NCBI RefSeq assembly: GCF_020685205.1
Contig: NZ_JAJERB010000003.1
Span: 620,001-684,000, forward strand
Direction: 5' to 3'
From: Hymenobacter translucens
GTDB lineage: Bacteria > Bacteroidota > Bacteroidia > Cytophagales > Hymenobacteraceae
DNA: 64,000 bases
The translations under genes were made by a program, and so were the position numbers. Positions 1 through 8,958 of the stretch are shown here, piece after piece. Under the pieces are notes generated by a model. That model saw nothing but the letters and a program-made list of their open reading frames with translations, did no database searches and was not told the origin of the DNA. Position 1 is the first letter of the stretch, and each line of letters opens with the position of its first letter.

Positions 1-1342
1 GGCTTTTCTCGCCCCCGCTGAGCACCTTGATTTTCTTATAGACCTGCTCGCCGGTAAACAGGAAGGAGCCCAGCACGGAGCGCAGCTCCATCTCGTTGCG
101 CTTGGAGCCGGCCTCGTTCATCTCCTGCAGAATCTCGTTCTCCACGTTCAGGCTTTCCAGCTGGTGTTGGGCGTAGAACGACATAATCACGTTGTGGCCC
201 AGCTGGTGGTTGCCGGTGGTGGGCGCTTCCTGCCCGGCCACGAGGCGCATCAGCGTGGACTTGCCCTTGCCGTTGGCCCCGATCAGCGCGATTTTGTCGC
301 CCCGCTCGATGTGCACGTGGGTGTCGCGGAAGATGAGCTTCTCGCCGTACTTCTTGCTCACGTGCTCCATGCGCAGGATGTGGCGGCCGGGCTGCACGGT
401 GAAGTTGAACTTGATGTTCACGCGGGCCGCGTCGTTGGCCACGTCCTCGATGCGCTCCAGCTTGTCCAGGGCCTTCACCCGGCTCTGGGCCTGCTTGGCC
501 TTGGAAGCCTTGGCCTTGAACCGCTCAATAAACCGCTCGGCCTGCCTGATCTGGGCCTGCTGGTTTTCAAAGGCACCCTTCTGAATGGCGTTGCGCTCTT
601 CTTTCTCTTCGAGGTAGTAGGAATAGTTGCCGGCGTAGGGCACCAGCTTGCCGCCCGACACCTCCACAGTGCTCGTGATGGTGCGGTCCAGGAACTCCCG
701 GTCGTGCGAGACGATGATAACGGCGCCTTCGTAGTCGGCCAGGTAGTTCTCGATCCACTTGATCGAGGGCAGGTCCAGGTGGTTGGTCGGCTCGTCGAGC
801 AGGAGCAGGGAAGGCTTCTGGAGCAGGATCTTGGCCAGCATCACGCGCATGCGCCAGCCGCCCGAGAAGGTTTTCAGCGGCTTCTGCAGCTCTTCGGTCG
901 TGAAGCCCAGGCCTTCCAGGATTTCCTCGGCTTCGGCCTGCATCGTGTAGCCGCCCAGGGCCTCAAACCGCTCCTGGTAGTCGGCCAGCTTCTGCACGAG
1001 GTCGTCGTGGTAGTTGTTCTCGAACTCCACCAGGATCTGGTCAATCTTCTTCTGCACGTCCAGGGCTTCCTCGAAAGCCTGCAGGGCCACGTTGAGGATG
1101 CTTTCGTGCGTGTCGTAGCTGAGCAGGTCCTGGTTCAGGAAGCCCAGGCTCACGTCCTTGCCCATCTGGATGCTGCCCCCGTCGGGCTTGTACTCGCCCA
1201 CCAGAATGCGCAGCAAGGTCGATTTGCCGGTACCATTGAGCCCGATCAGGCCAATCTTATCCTTGGGCTTGATGTGAAGGCTGGCCTTGTCGTAGAGCGT
1301 CCGGGAGCCGAAGTGAAAGTCTAAGTCGTTGATGGAAATCAT
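1..1342 (-). CDS. ABC-F family ATP-binding protein (3' end beyond window)
   Basis: Soluble tandem-ABC ATPase of the ABC-F type, a family that acts on ribosomes rather than in membrane transport. The first Walker A (GLNGTGKST) is at about residues 34-42 and the first signature (LSGGWRMR) is followed by LLLDEPTNHLDLP. A linker rich in K, R and Q with RFKAKASKAKQAQSR follows, then the second Walker A (GANGKGKST) and second signature (LSGGEK), where the window edge cuts the gene. About 447 codons are visible; members usually have 530-650. No membrane segments are present. The ATG at 1342 lies 23 nt after a perfect TAnnTTTG box. Which ABC-F subgroup it belongs to (Uup-, EttA- or YdiF-like) cannot be settled from this part. 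Confidence 0.93.
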   Translation of the reverse strand, partial: MISINDLDFHFGSRTLYDKASLHIKPKDKIGLIGLNGTGKSTLLRILVGEYKPDGGSIQMGKDVSLGFLNQDLLSYDTHESILNVALQAFEEALDVQKKIDQILVEFENNYHDDLVQKLADYQERFEALGGYTMQAEAEEILEGLGFTTEELQKPLKTFSGGWRMRVMLAKILLQKPSLLLLDEPTNHLDLPSIKWIENYLADYEGAVIIVSHDREFLDRTITSTVEVSGGKLVPYAGNYSYYLEEKEERNAIQKGAFENQQAQIRQAERFIERFKAKASKAKQAQSRVKALDKLERIEDVANDAARVNIKFNFTVQPGRHILRMEHVSKKYGEKLIFRDTHVHIERGDKIALIGANGKGKSTLMRLVAGQEAPTTGNHQLGHNVIMSFYAQHQLESLNVENEILQEMNEAGSKRNEMELRSVLGSFLFTGEQVYKKIKVLSGGEKS

Positions 1343-1365
1343 TTCCTGCTTTTGCTATAAGAGCG

Positions 1366-1373
1366 CAAAGGTA
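1366..1373 (-). promoter_or_regulatory. Bacteroidota -7 promoter box before the ABC-F gene
   Basis: On the minus strand this reads TACCTTTG, a perfect match to the Bacteroidota housekeeping consensus TAnnTTTG, 23 nt before the ATG. The -33 element is not clear by eye. Confidence 0.6.
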
Positions 1374-1586
1374 AGGGTTTGCAGGGCTCAGACCTGAGGA
1401 ATGCTCAACAATGAGCCTACATTCGCCAAACCCACGCTCACCCTTTGGAGACGGGTTTTAAACAGCGAAATCAGCAGCATGAGTTCGAGCCCACTACCAA
1501 TTACCAATCAGCTCGACTGGCAGTTCACTGAGAGAACCACCCACTCCTATACAGTTGCACTGACACACGAAGCCAGCGCTACTCTC

Positions 1587-3221
1587 CTACCCCAGCAGCG
1601 GCCCCCGGAACTCCGGCGCGACCCGCTTTTTCGAGGCCTGCTCGTAGGCGTAGGCTAAAGCCAGCAACGGCGCCTCGCCATAGGCCGGGCCCACGAACGA
1701 CAGCCCTACCGGCAGGCCGTGCGCCAGGCCCATCGGTACCGTTACGTGCGGGTAGCCAGCCACGGCGGCGGGCGAGGAAAAGCCGGGCCCGCTCCAGGAG
1801 TCGCCGTTGATGAGGTCGATGCAGGGCGAGGGGCCGTTGGTGACGCCGATGATGGCGTCGAGCTTGTTTTGGCCGAGCACCGCATCGATGGTGCGGCGGG
1901 CGCCGAGGTGGCTTTTCTTCAGCGCCGCCTGGTACTTGGCGCTGCCCAAACCCTCGGTTTTGTCGGCCAGCTCCAGGGTTTCCTGCTTGAAGAACGGCAT
2001 GGCCTTGGCCTCGTTCTGCCGGTTGAAGGCAATAACGTCGGTCAGCGTCTTGACCGGGGCATTGGCCGTCGAGAGGTACTTGTTGACGCCCTCCTTGAAC
2101 TCGTAGAGCAGCACGTCGTACTCGGCCCCGCCCAGCGGGTCGGTCTGCTTGAGCAGCTCGACTTCCACGATAATGGCGCCCTGGGCGCGGAGCAGCTCCA
2201 CGGCCTGCCTGAAAAGCGGCACGGCGTCGGAGGTGCCGGTGAGGTGCTGCTTTTCCACGCCCAGGCGCTTACCGCGCAGTGTAGCGCCGTCGAGTAGCGT
2301 GGTGTAGTCGGGCTGGACTTTGCCGGCGCTTTCCTTCGTCACGGCGTCGGCGGGGTCTTCGCCGGCCAGCGCACCGAGCAAAATGGCCGCGTCGCGCACG
2401 GTGCGGGCCATGGGGCCGGCAGTGTCCTGGGTAGCGGAAATCGGGATGATGCCCGAGCGGCTGAGCAGCCCCACAGTCGGCTTCACGCCCACAATACCCG
2501 CGCACGAGGCCGGCGACACCACCGAGCCGTCGGTTTCGGTGCCGATGGCCAAGGCGCAGAGGTTGGCGGCCACCGCCGTGCCTGAGCCGGAGCTGGACCC
2601 GCTGGGCGTGCGGTCGAGGATGTAGGCGCCCTTGGTCTGCCCGCCCCGGCTGCTCCAGCCGCTGGTGGAGCGCGACGAGCGGAAGTTGGCCCACTCGCTC
2701 AGGTTGGTTTTGCCGAGCAGCACCGCCCCCGCCGCCCGCAGCTTCTGCACGATAAACGCGTCCTGCACCGCCTTGTGCCCCGCCAGCGCCAGGGAACCCG
2801 CGGTGGTTTGCATCTGGTCCCGGGTATCAATGTTGTCCTTGACAAGCACCGGGATGCCGTGCAGGGGGCCGCGCAGCCTGCCGGCCTTGCGCTCCTTATC
2901 CAGCGCATCGGCAATGCTGAGCGCGTCGGGGTTTACCTCGATAACGGAGTTCAGCTTTGGCCCGCCCTTGTCGATGGCCTCGATGCGCTGCAGGTACAAC
3001 TCGGTCAGGGAGCGGGCCGAGTGCTGCCCGCTCTGCATCTTTTCCTGGAGCTGGGCGATGGTGGCTTCCTGCAGCTCAAAGCGGTCGGCTTCCGCGGCCG
3101 GGCCGGCGCTGCCAGCAGCTGCCTTTTTCTGGTCGGGTTCGGTGGAGCAGGCAGAGAAGGGAAGCGTGGCGAGGGTGAGGCCGGCCAGGGAGCCGGTGTG
3201 CAGGAAGATACGGCGGTTCAT
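1587..3221 (-). CDS. amidase signature-family hydrolase, probable lipoprotein
   Basis: A 544-residue amidase-signature enzyme that should hydrolyse a C-N amide bond; the substrate is unknown. The Ser-cisSer-Lys triad is visible: Lys128 in PVLVKDNID, the cis-Ser in the GSSSGSG stretch (208-214), and Ser233 in GTETDGSVVSPASCAG. The N-terminus has arginines, a hydrophobic stretch and a lipobox-like PFSAC ending at Cys25, so it is probably exported and lipid-anchored. That separates it from cytosolic GatA, and no gatB or gatC is nearby. Its closest functional relatives are probably the exported peptide or amino-acid amidases. A TAACTTGG sequence about 20 nt before the ATG is a weak promoter candidate. 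Confidence 0.9.
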   Translation of the reverse strand: MNRRIFLHTGSLAGLTLATLPFSACSTEPDQKKAAAGSAGPAAEADRFELQEATIAQLQEKMQSGQHSARSLTELYLQRIEAIDKGGPKLNSVIEVNPDALSIADALDKERKAGRLRGPLHGIPVLVKDNIDTRDQMQTTAGSLALAGHKAVQDAFIVQKLRAAGAVLLGKTNLSEWANFRSSRSTSGWSSRGGQTKGAYILDRTPSGSSSGSGTAVAANLCALAIGTETDGSVVSPASCAGIVGVKPTVGLLSRSGIIPISATQDTAGPMARTVRDAAILLGALAGEDPADAVTKESAGKVQPDYTTLLDGATLRGKRLGVEKQHLTGTSDAVPLFRQAVELLRAQGAIIVEVELLKQTDPLGGAEYDVLLYEFKEGVNKYLSTANAPVKTLTDVIAFNRQNEAKAMPFFKQETLELADKTEGLGSAKYQAALKKSHLGARRTIDAVLGQNKLDAIIGVTNGPSPCIDLINGDSWSGPGFSSPAAVAGYPHVTVPMGLAHGLPVGLSFVGPAYGEAPLLALAYAYEQASKKRVAPEFRGPLLG

Positions 3222-3565
3222 GAGAGCGGGAAGGTTTGGCCCGCCAAGTTAAGCGCCGGGCGCCTATCGGCAACCTGCAGGGGGTCGGCCGTTTTGTATT
3301 CTGACTGGATGCTGCTTTCGGAGGGGGTAAAGGGTGGGTAAACACTGCCTATACGCAAACCACTCCGGTTGCCCCCCCAGCAATCCTACTGAACCTGCAC
3401 ATTTCTAAGTACCTCAGCTTCTTATCAATCGAAGCAGGCCCGGCGCTCGGCTGGCCGACAGTGTCGAAAAGCCAAGCGGCCTGGTGGCGAAAGTCCCCTG
3501 TTGGATTCCCTCGCGGCCAGACCGCACTGTTTTGGCTTCAGCCGGCTAAGGCCGCGCCTGACGCG
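3222..3565. other. intergenic region without a recognised gene
   Basis: 344 bp between two minus-strand genes. No convincing coding frame. An imperfect stem (AAGCCAAGCGGCCTGG near 3469 against CCAGACCGC...TTGGCTT near 3515-3541) lies just beyond the pectate lyase stop and could be its terminator, but there is no clean T run. Confidence 0.4.
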
Positions 3566-5818
3566 CTACTGCTTCACCAGGCGGCTCGTCCGCAGGTGAC
3601 CGTCCTCGTCCCGGATTATAATCAGGTACAGGCCCGGCTTCACGTCTTTCAGGTCAATTGCCTGATTGGTGAGCCCGGTTTTGAGCAGGCTGCCCGTGGC
3701 GGTATACAGTGAAAACTCCCGCTGGCTTTTCCACCCGACCATTATCTCATCAGCGGCCGGATTGGGGTACACCTTCAGCGACACCTCTTCCCGCTGATTG
3801 CGGGCCGCCAGTGGGCCGGCGTAGACGGTGCTCATGTAGTACAGGTTCGCCGTGGTGCCTTTAAGGATTTCATGAGGGCCGGCCGGCAGGGTCATCGTTA
3901 GTCGGCCTGCACTTACGCTCTGGTTGACGTTGTCCACTTTCACCGTGCCGCTGAACGCATCGTTGAAGACCAGCGTCAGGGTGGCGGCAGCCGTGGTGGT
4001 AAATGAAACGCTGGTGGACGACTCCATCTTCAGGCACTTGGTCAGCGTCAGGCCGTTGTAGGTGACTGTTCCCTGCGAAGTCGACAGGTTTCCGACGATG
4101 GTGTAAAACAGGCTGGTTGATCCGTCCAGGGTGAAGTTATGCACCATGTCGGAAGGGCCGGGCGTGGTACCGGGGCCACCGGGCGTAGCGGGCGCATCGC
4201 CCTGAACCGAGACGAGTCCGGTGGTATAGTTGACCAGCGCAGTCTGCAGAGGCACGTTCACCGCATGCGCAGCATCGTCGACGGCATTGTTGAAGGTCCA
4301 CCGGAAGTCGCCCCCCTTTACGCGACCCGCGTACTGGATGGCCTTGGCCTGAGCCCCCGCCGGGCTGTCGGGCGTATAGGCGTACATGACGGCCGGGTTG
4401 GTGTCGAAGTTGTTGTAGGTGTTGCGCCCGTACGCCGAAACGACGGTGCTTGGGATAACCTCGCCCCGGGTAGTCGCCACGTAGGCGTCAAAGTCAACGG
4501 TGGAGTTGGGAAAGCCGGCCGCGCCGTAGGGCACAAAGCGCAGCTGCCCGGTCATGTAGTTGTCGAACGCCTTGATCGTGCCCCCGTTCTCGTTCGAGAA
4601 AATCGGCATGTTCCCATAGTCATTAACCCGCGTAGCCGGATTGTAGACATCCGAGCCCTGCATGGAGGTCAGCATTGGGTACTTGCAGTTGCGGAAGTAG
4701 TTGCCTTCCATGAACACGGAGGAGCCCAGCGTAGAGCCGGCCCCGTATTTGGCAATGCCGTCGTAGTAGTTGTTGTAGACGTGAGCTGAGTAAAACCGGA
4801 CCCGGGGATGGCGGGAGTCGGAGTGGTCGTACCAGTTATGGTGGTAGGTGATGTAGAGCCCCTGCGTCGTGGTTTCGCTCAAACCCAGCAGGTTCGACTT
4901 GCCCGTATCCCAGAAGTGGTTGTAGGAGAACGTCACGTAGGTTGACCGCTTGGCATCCAGCGCCCCGTCGCCCTTGGCCTGGTCGGGGTCGCTGCCCGCC
5001 GCGCCGTAGAAGAAGTCGACGTTGTGCACCCAGACGTGGTCGTTGTCCTGCTGCAGGCCGATGTTGTCGCCCTCGTTGCTGTTGCAGTTCATCGAGCCGA
5101 TGTTGCGGATCTCAATGTTGGACGCATTCTTCACCCGGATTCCCCAGCCATTTGCAACGGCATCGTTGCCCACGCCTTCCAGCGTGATGGAGCTGGTTGC
5201 CAGGTTGTCGTTTTCGATAACGAGGTCGCCATCCAGCAGGTAGCTCGGGTCGGTAATCTGCCCCACCATTCGAATAAGCAGCGGACGCGCATCGCGGCCC
5301 TTCTTGAATCCGTCCAGAATGGCCTGCAAACCCACACACGGGTTCACCGTGGCCCCGGTTACGTTGAGGGAGACCGTATTCTTGGAGTTCTGGGTGATGT
5401 AGAGAATCACCGCGTTGGGCTTCACCGTGCCGTCGAGGTTGTAGCCCCCCGGAATCCGGCCGCCGCTGAAGGCAAACCCGGCCCGGTCCTGGGCCTGCAC
5501 GGTAAGGGAGCCGGTTACCGTAGCCGTACCTTCCACTCCCGAGAGGACGGGCACAATCCGGAGCGTGTACGCGCCGGGAGCCAGGCCCAGGGCATCAGCC
5601 CGGTAAAAGGAGCCGTAGTTTCGGATAAGCTGGTTGTCGATCCGCTGGTTGACGACGCCGGCACCGCTGTAGTACACATTATAGCTCTGGGCCCCGGCCA
5701 CCGGCTGCCACCGCACGTACGCCGACTCCAGCCAGCCGGCGGATTCGAGAATTGTTAAGGTCTGAGCCCGCAGAACCAACGGCAAGAACAGCAACAGTAG
5801 AGAGAGCAAGTGCTTCAT
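3566..5818 (-). CDS. secreted pectate lyase (PL1-like) with type IX secretion C-terminal domain
   Basis: A 750-residue secreted enzyme predicted to cleave polygalacturonate by beta-elimination. The order is: a signal peptide (MKHLLSLLLLFLPLVLRAQ); a fibronectin-type-III-like segment (about 20-110); a parallel beta-helix with the PL1 hallmarks DGALDAKRSTYVTFSYNHF, HHNWYDHSDSRHPRVRF and NNYYDG (about 130-520); a beta-rich carbohydrate-binding-like segment; and a T9SS type A sorting domain starting at VYPNPAADE and ending GLYLIIIRDEDG...LVKQ. Export through the outer membrane by the type IX system is inferred from that domain. It stands alone, with no SusC/SusD pair or other pectin genes beside it. 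The PL family is from motif recall; an exact subfamily is not assigned. Confidence 0.9.
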   Translation of the reverse strand: MKHLLSLLLLFLPLVLRAQTLTILESAGWLESAYVRWQPVAGAQSYNVYYSGAGVVNQRIDNQLIRNYGSFYRADALGLAPGAYTLRIVPVLSGVEGTATVTGSLTVQAQDRAGFAFSGGRIPGGYNLDGTVKPNAVILYITQNSKNTVSLNVTGATVNPCVGLQAILDGFKKGRDARPLLIRMVGQITDPSYLLDGDLVIENDNLATSSITLEGVGNDAVANGWGIRVKNASNIEIRNIGSMNCNSNEGDNIGLQQDNDHVWVHNVDFFYGAAGSDPDQAKGDGALDAKRSTYVTFSYNHFWDTGKSNLLGLSETTTQGLYITYHHNWYDHSDSRHPRVRFYSAHVYNNYYDGIAKYGAGSTLGSSVFMEGNYFRNCKYPMLTSMQGSDVYNPATRVNDYGNMPIFSNENGGTIKAFDNYMTGQLRFVPYGAAGFPNSTVDFDAYVATTRGEVIPSTVVSAYGRNTYNNFDTNPAVMYAYTPDSPAGAQAKAIQYAGRVKGGDFRWTFNNAVDDAAHAVNVPLQTALVNYTTGLVSVQGDAPATPGGPGTTPGPSDMVHNFTLDGSTSLFYTIVGNLSTSQGTVTYNGLTLTKCLKMESSTSVSFTTTAAATLTLVFNDAFSGTVKVDNVNQSVSAGRLTMTLPAGPHEILKGTTANLYYMSTVYAGPLAARNQREEVSLKVYPNPAADEIMVGWKSQREFSLYTATGSLLKTGLTNQAIDLKDVKPGLYLIIIRDEDGHLRTSRLVKQ

Positions 5819-6151
5819 AAGCGGAGATAATTAGGCGGGCCGTGCCGGCGCACCAGTGGCAATAGTCTCTAAACCTACCTGTTAAACTCCAGTAAATGAG
5901 CCTTTAGAAAGTGTAACGTCCGTATATAGTTATGCAATCGATGCCGGCAACGTTGCCGAACACTGTAAACCGGCGGCTGGTCGGGCCGTCCTACTCCGAG
6001 TGGCTTGACCGAAAGCGCAGGAGTGTTCTCTAGCCAGGCAGTTCTGCGGCTAGTCCCAGGATACAATGATCTGTAATGGACGAGCACCAGCTCGGCTCTC
6101 AAAGCAGGTTGGCGCACCAGGCGTTGGGGCTAGGCTACCACCCCTCTCCCA
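5819..6151. other. intergenic region without a recognised gene
   Basis: 333 bp upstream of the pectate lyase and downstream of the DUF2256 gene. It should hold the pectate lyase promoter. A minus-strand frame (5875-6117) is open but has no family character. The part near 5870-5950 is clearly richer in A and T than its surroundings. Confidence 0.4.
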
Positions 6152-6322
6152 TCAGCCCGAAACGGCCGTGCCCTTGTTGCGCTGGCACTTCTCCCCGCAG
6201 TACTTCACCTCCGCCCAGCAGTTGCGCCACTTCTTGCGGTACTCGAACGGCCGCCCGCAGGTCAGGCAGATCTTGGTCGGCAGGTTGCCTTTGGTAAGCT
6301 TACGGGGCAGGTCGGTCGGCAT
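6152..6322 (-). CDS. DUF2256 domain small zinc-ribbon-like protein
   Basis: A 56-residue protein that is nearly all DUF2256: KICLTCGRPFEYRKKW, then RNCWAEVKYCGEKCQR. Cys19, Cys22, Cys42 and Cys46 could form a metal site, with Cys35 also present. The internal ATG at 6322 is preferred over the one at 6361 because the family usually starts just before a basic lead-in like MPTDLPRKLTKGNLP. The function of this widespread family is unknown; relatives often sit near cryptochrome/photolyase or oxidoreductase genes, but none is visible here. Confidence 0.8.
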   Translation of the reverse strand: MPTDLPRKLTKGNLPTKICLTCGRPFEYRKKWRNCWAEVKYCGEKCQRNKGTAVSG

Positions 6323-6385
6323 AAAGCGTTTAAGAAGTGGAGTAGTCAGACGAAGAGGCAAAAACCATAAGCCAACAGCTATCAG

Positions 6386-8563
6386 CTACTCCGCTTCACT
6401 AAACTTCTGAGCCATCTTCTGCGGCACGCCAATGCTGTTGAGCATCCCGCTGACCAGACCCTGCCGCCACAGCGAAAACACCGAGTAGCGCAGGTTGCGG
6501 TTGCTCTTGATAATGCCTTCTTTCAGTCGCCCACCCTTGCGGGGGTTTTCGTCGCGGATAACCAGCACATTGGCGGCCTTTGATTTCACCTTGGTAAACA
6601 ACGTTTTCTGATTCTCTCCGCCCTTTTTGCTGAGGAAAGTCAGCTTGAGGTTGTCGTACTCGGCCTGCATGGTGCCGGTAGCCTGCCGCCGGTCGAGCCG
6701 GAGCGCCACTTTTGCCCGGCGGATGTTGCCCCGCTCGAAGCGGACGAGGCGGGTGGGCTCGGTGATGGTGTTGAGCATGGTGATGGGGCCGGGCCCAAAG
6801 GTGCCCTTGCCCCGGTGCCGGCCCAGAGGGTCGAGCAGGGGTACCCAAAAGGTGGCCTCGGCCCGCACCTGGTTCTGAATCCAGCCCGTCACGTGCAGCA
6901 CCGCCGGGTTACTGACCGTCATGTGGGCCGGGTTGCTGGTGATGTTGCGGATCGTGCCATTCACCCGGTTCAGCGCCATAAACCCGGTCTGGAGGGTCGC
7001 GGGCGACAGGTAGGTGAAGTACAGATTGCAGTCGGTCACCTTCAGCTCCCGCAGGTCCAGCGGAAAGGGCAGCTTCCGAAAGCTTTCGGGCGTGGCAATA
7101 GATGGCTTGGAGTTGGTGGGAAACCGCCCATCGCCGGCAAACCGGAGCAGGGGGCGGCTTATCAGCAGCTGCCGGGCCCGGACTGCGCCCCGGTGGGCCA
7201 GGGCCGCATAGTCGAGGCCGGTTACCTGCACCCGGGGCAGCCGCGCCGCAATGTGGGCCGACTGGTGCCCTTTGCGGCGGTTCTGCTCGGTCACGGTAAA
7301 GGAGGGCGTGAATGAGGTGTTTTCCAGCTGCAGCGTTTCGTAGGCCGTGGCCAGCTGCATCTTCTCGAAGCGCAGGCGGTAATACGGCGCATCCAGCATC
7401 AGCGAGCCCACGCCGGTTCGGGCGCTCCAGGCGTGGGCGTAGAGAATGCGGTTCTGGTTGGCATAGCCCGCTGCATCCACCCGCAGGTCGCGGGCGCTGA
7501 CCATTGCATTTTCCACCCGTGGTGCCCGCGCAATACCTTCCAGTCGGGCCCGGGCGTCGTGCAGGACGAAGTGCCGGAGGTGGGCCCGGTCGAGGTAGGG
7601 CGCCAGCAGCTGATGCGGCGGTGGGGGCGGCTGGTCCGGGGGGGTCATCACCAGCGCCGGGCGGGTCAGCACCAGCGAATCAGCCTGAAAGCGGCGGCGC
7701 AGCAGCGCCGGCGTACGAAGACCGGTAAGGGTAAGGCGTACCAGCCGCAGGTCCACCTGCACCTTTCCTTTCCGACCGGCCGGGCCTACCACCGGAATAA
7801 TGCGGAGGGAATCCAGAACGAGTTTTTGCGGGCCTGAAGCGAACTGAACTTTCCGAAAAGCAGCCCGATGCTGCGCCACCGTAGCTCCGGCTCCCCGGGC
7901 GCCAAAGCGCAGCGCGGCAGCGTAGGCAATCCGCTGGGTGTCGGCGGCCCCGGCAGCGCTGATAAGCACATCATCCAGGGCCAGGCTTCCCTGCTCCAGC
8001 CGCCCCACCGGGCGGCCGGTAGGTCCGTACTGCCCGTCCACCCGGCTCAGCCCAAAGTGGGCAATACGCAGGCCGGCCAGCCGGAACGGCAGGCGCCGGT
8101 GTAGGGGCAGGCCGGACGTGTCGCGGCCCGGTCTGGCAGGCAGGGTGTACACCCGCAGCTGCATGCCTGCCAGCGCGACACTATCAATAGGTACAACGCC
8201 GCGCCGCAGCAACGCCAGCGCCCCAATTCCCTCTACCCGGAACCGCTCCAGGTACAATGCCAGGTGGGGCAGCGTGTCGGTAGCGGTAAAACGGGCGCCG
8301 GGGGCGGGCAGCAGACTGATGCCCCGGGCCGTAAGGCTGCGCTGCCACAAACTGGTGCGCAGCCCGCTGATTTGCAGCTGGTACCGCCCCGCGCTTTGCC
8401 TGGCTACCCGGTGCTCCAGGGTGCGCTTCAGCCAGGGGTCCAGCAGCAGCGCAGCGGCCAGGCCCAGCCCGACCAGCACCAGCAGGATTCCGGCTCCCCA
8501 CTTCCAGGGACGGGGGCGGTGCTTGACCGGGGTGGCGGAAGTGGCAACGGGAGAAGGTGACAA
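6386..8563 (-). CDS. AsmA/DUF748-like membrane-anchored protein
   Basis: A 725-residue protein with a short basic N-terminus, one membrane helix (about 23-43, WGAGILLVLVGLGLAAALLL) and a long beta-rich region. This architecture is typical of AsmA-like proteins, which lie in the periplasm and are linked to outer-membrane lipid or protein homeostasis. The C-terminal part (about 540-640) has the repetitive beta pattern of such proteins, ending in a basic tail with a last hydrophobic patch (SVFSLWRQGLVSGMLNSIGVP). The start is a TTG at 8563 with no good ATG nearby, so the exact N-terminus is tentative. The family call is from overall shape, not a diagnostic motif. Confidence 0.65.
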   Translation of the reverse strand: MSPSPVATSATPVKHRPRPWKWGAGILLVLVGLGLAAALLLDPWLKRTLEHRVARQSAGRYQLQISGLRTSLWQRSLTARGISLLPAPGARFTATDTLPHLALYLERFRVEGIGALALLRRGVVPIDSVALAGMQLRVYTLPARPGRDTSGLPLHRRLPFRLAGLRIAHFGLSRVDGQYGPTGRPVGRLEQGSLALDDVLISAAGAADTQRIAYAAALRFGARGAGATVAQHRAAFRKVQFASGPQKLVLDSLRIIPVVGPAGRKGKVQVDLRLVRLTLTGLRTPALLRRRFQADSLVLTRPALVMTPPDQPPPPPHQLLAPYLDRAHLRHFVLHDARARLEGIARAPRVENAMVSARDLRVDAAGYANQNRILYAHAWSARTGVGSLMLDAPYYRLRFEKMQLATAYETLQLENTSFTPSFTVTEQNRRKGHQSAHIAARLPRVQVTGLDYAALAHRGAVRARQLLISRPLLRFAGDGRFPTNSKPSIATPESFRKLPFPLDLRELKVTDCNLYFTYLSPATLQTGFMALNRVNGTIRNITSNPAHMTVSNPAVLHVTGWIQNQVRAEATFWVPLLDPLGRHRGKGTFGPGPITMLNTITEPTRLVRFERGNIRRAKVALRLDRRQATGTMQAEYDNLKLTFLSKKGGENQKTLFTKVKSKAANVLVIRDENPRKGGRLKEGIIKSNRNLRYSVFSLWRQGLVSGMLNSIGVPQKMAQKFSEAE

Positions 8564-8825
8564 GGCAGTTACGGCGGGGAGGTGGTGTTAACGGCAAACC
8601 GCCGGCCGGCGGTTGCCTTCGCCAGCCTGGTTCCGGCAGATTGTGGGCTGACTTACTACTGACGGGCTTCCAACCAACCTGTCCGGCGCTGGAAAGTTGG
8701 GATGCGGCTCCTCATCGGCAACCGAAAATTCGACGGCTGCCGGCCCGGGATGCAGCTTCAGCTACCTGCCTACAGTCTTTGTCCTGCTTTCTTTCCCCGG
8801 GCCGGCCGGGGTTTCACAAATTAAT
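8564..8825. other. divergent intergenic region, gene-free part
   Basis: Together with 8826-8958 this is a 395-bp gap between the divergent AsmA-like and TonB-receptor genes. No coding frame is convincing. The three palindromes at 8826-8898 are the only clear structure. Confidence 0.4.
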
Positions 8826-8898
8826 TACGAAATAATTCGTAATCCACATTGACTATACGAAGTCCTTCGTATATGTTTGCTCTACGAAATAGTTCGTA
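8826..8898. promoter_or_regulatory. three tandem palindromes TACGAA-N4-TTCGTA, candidate repressor operators
   Basis: Three exact copies of the 16-bp dyad TACGAA-N4-TTCGTA lie at 8826-8841, 8856-8871 and 8883-8898, with start-to-start spacing of 30 and 27 bp. The N4 spacers differ (ATAA, GTCC, ATAG), so the arms are conserved, not the whole unit. They are the only such dyads noticed in the window and end 60 bp before the start codon of the TonB-dependent receptor. Both features suit sites for a dimeric regulator. The regulator is not identified; a BlaI/MecI-type repressor is one guess, since that family binds short dyads. Confidence 0.7.
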
Positions 8899-8958
8899 TT
8901 ACTTCACCGGCCGATTTTCATGTGTGCAGATTTCCTCCCCGCCCCGGCTTACGGGGCC

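Noticed and set aside
164..1324. Long plus-strand open frame opposite the ABC-F gene
   Set aside because: The minus strand encodes Walker A, signature and DEPTNHLD motifs; the plus-strand translation is Leu/Val/Gly/His-rich without family features, a GC-driven shadow.
1401..1658. 85-codon plus-strand frame before the amidase stop
   Set aside because: It overlaps the amidase 3' end and lacks any recognisable feature.
5875..6117. 80-codon minus-strand frame upstream of the pectate lyase
   Set aside because: Arg- and Leu-rich with no domain, signal or conserved-looking core; it lies where the promoter region is expected.
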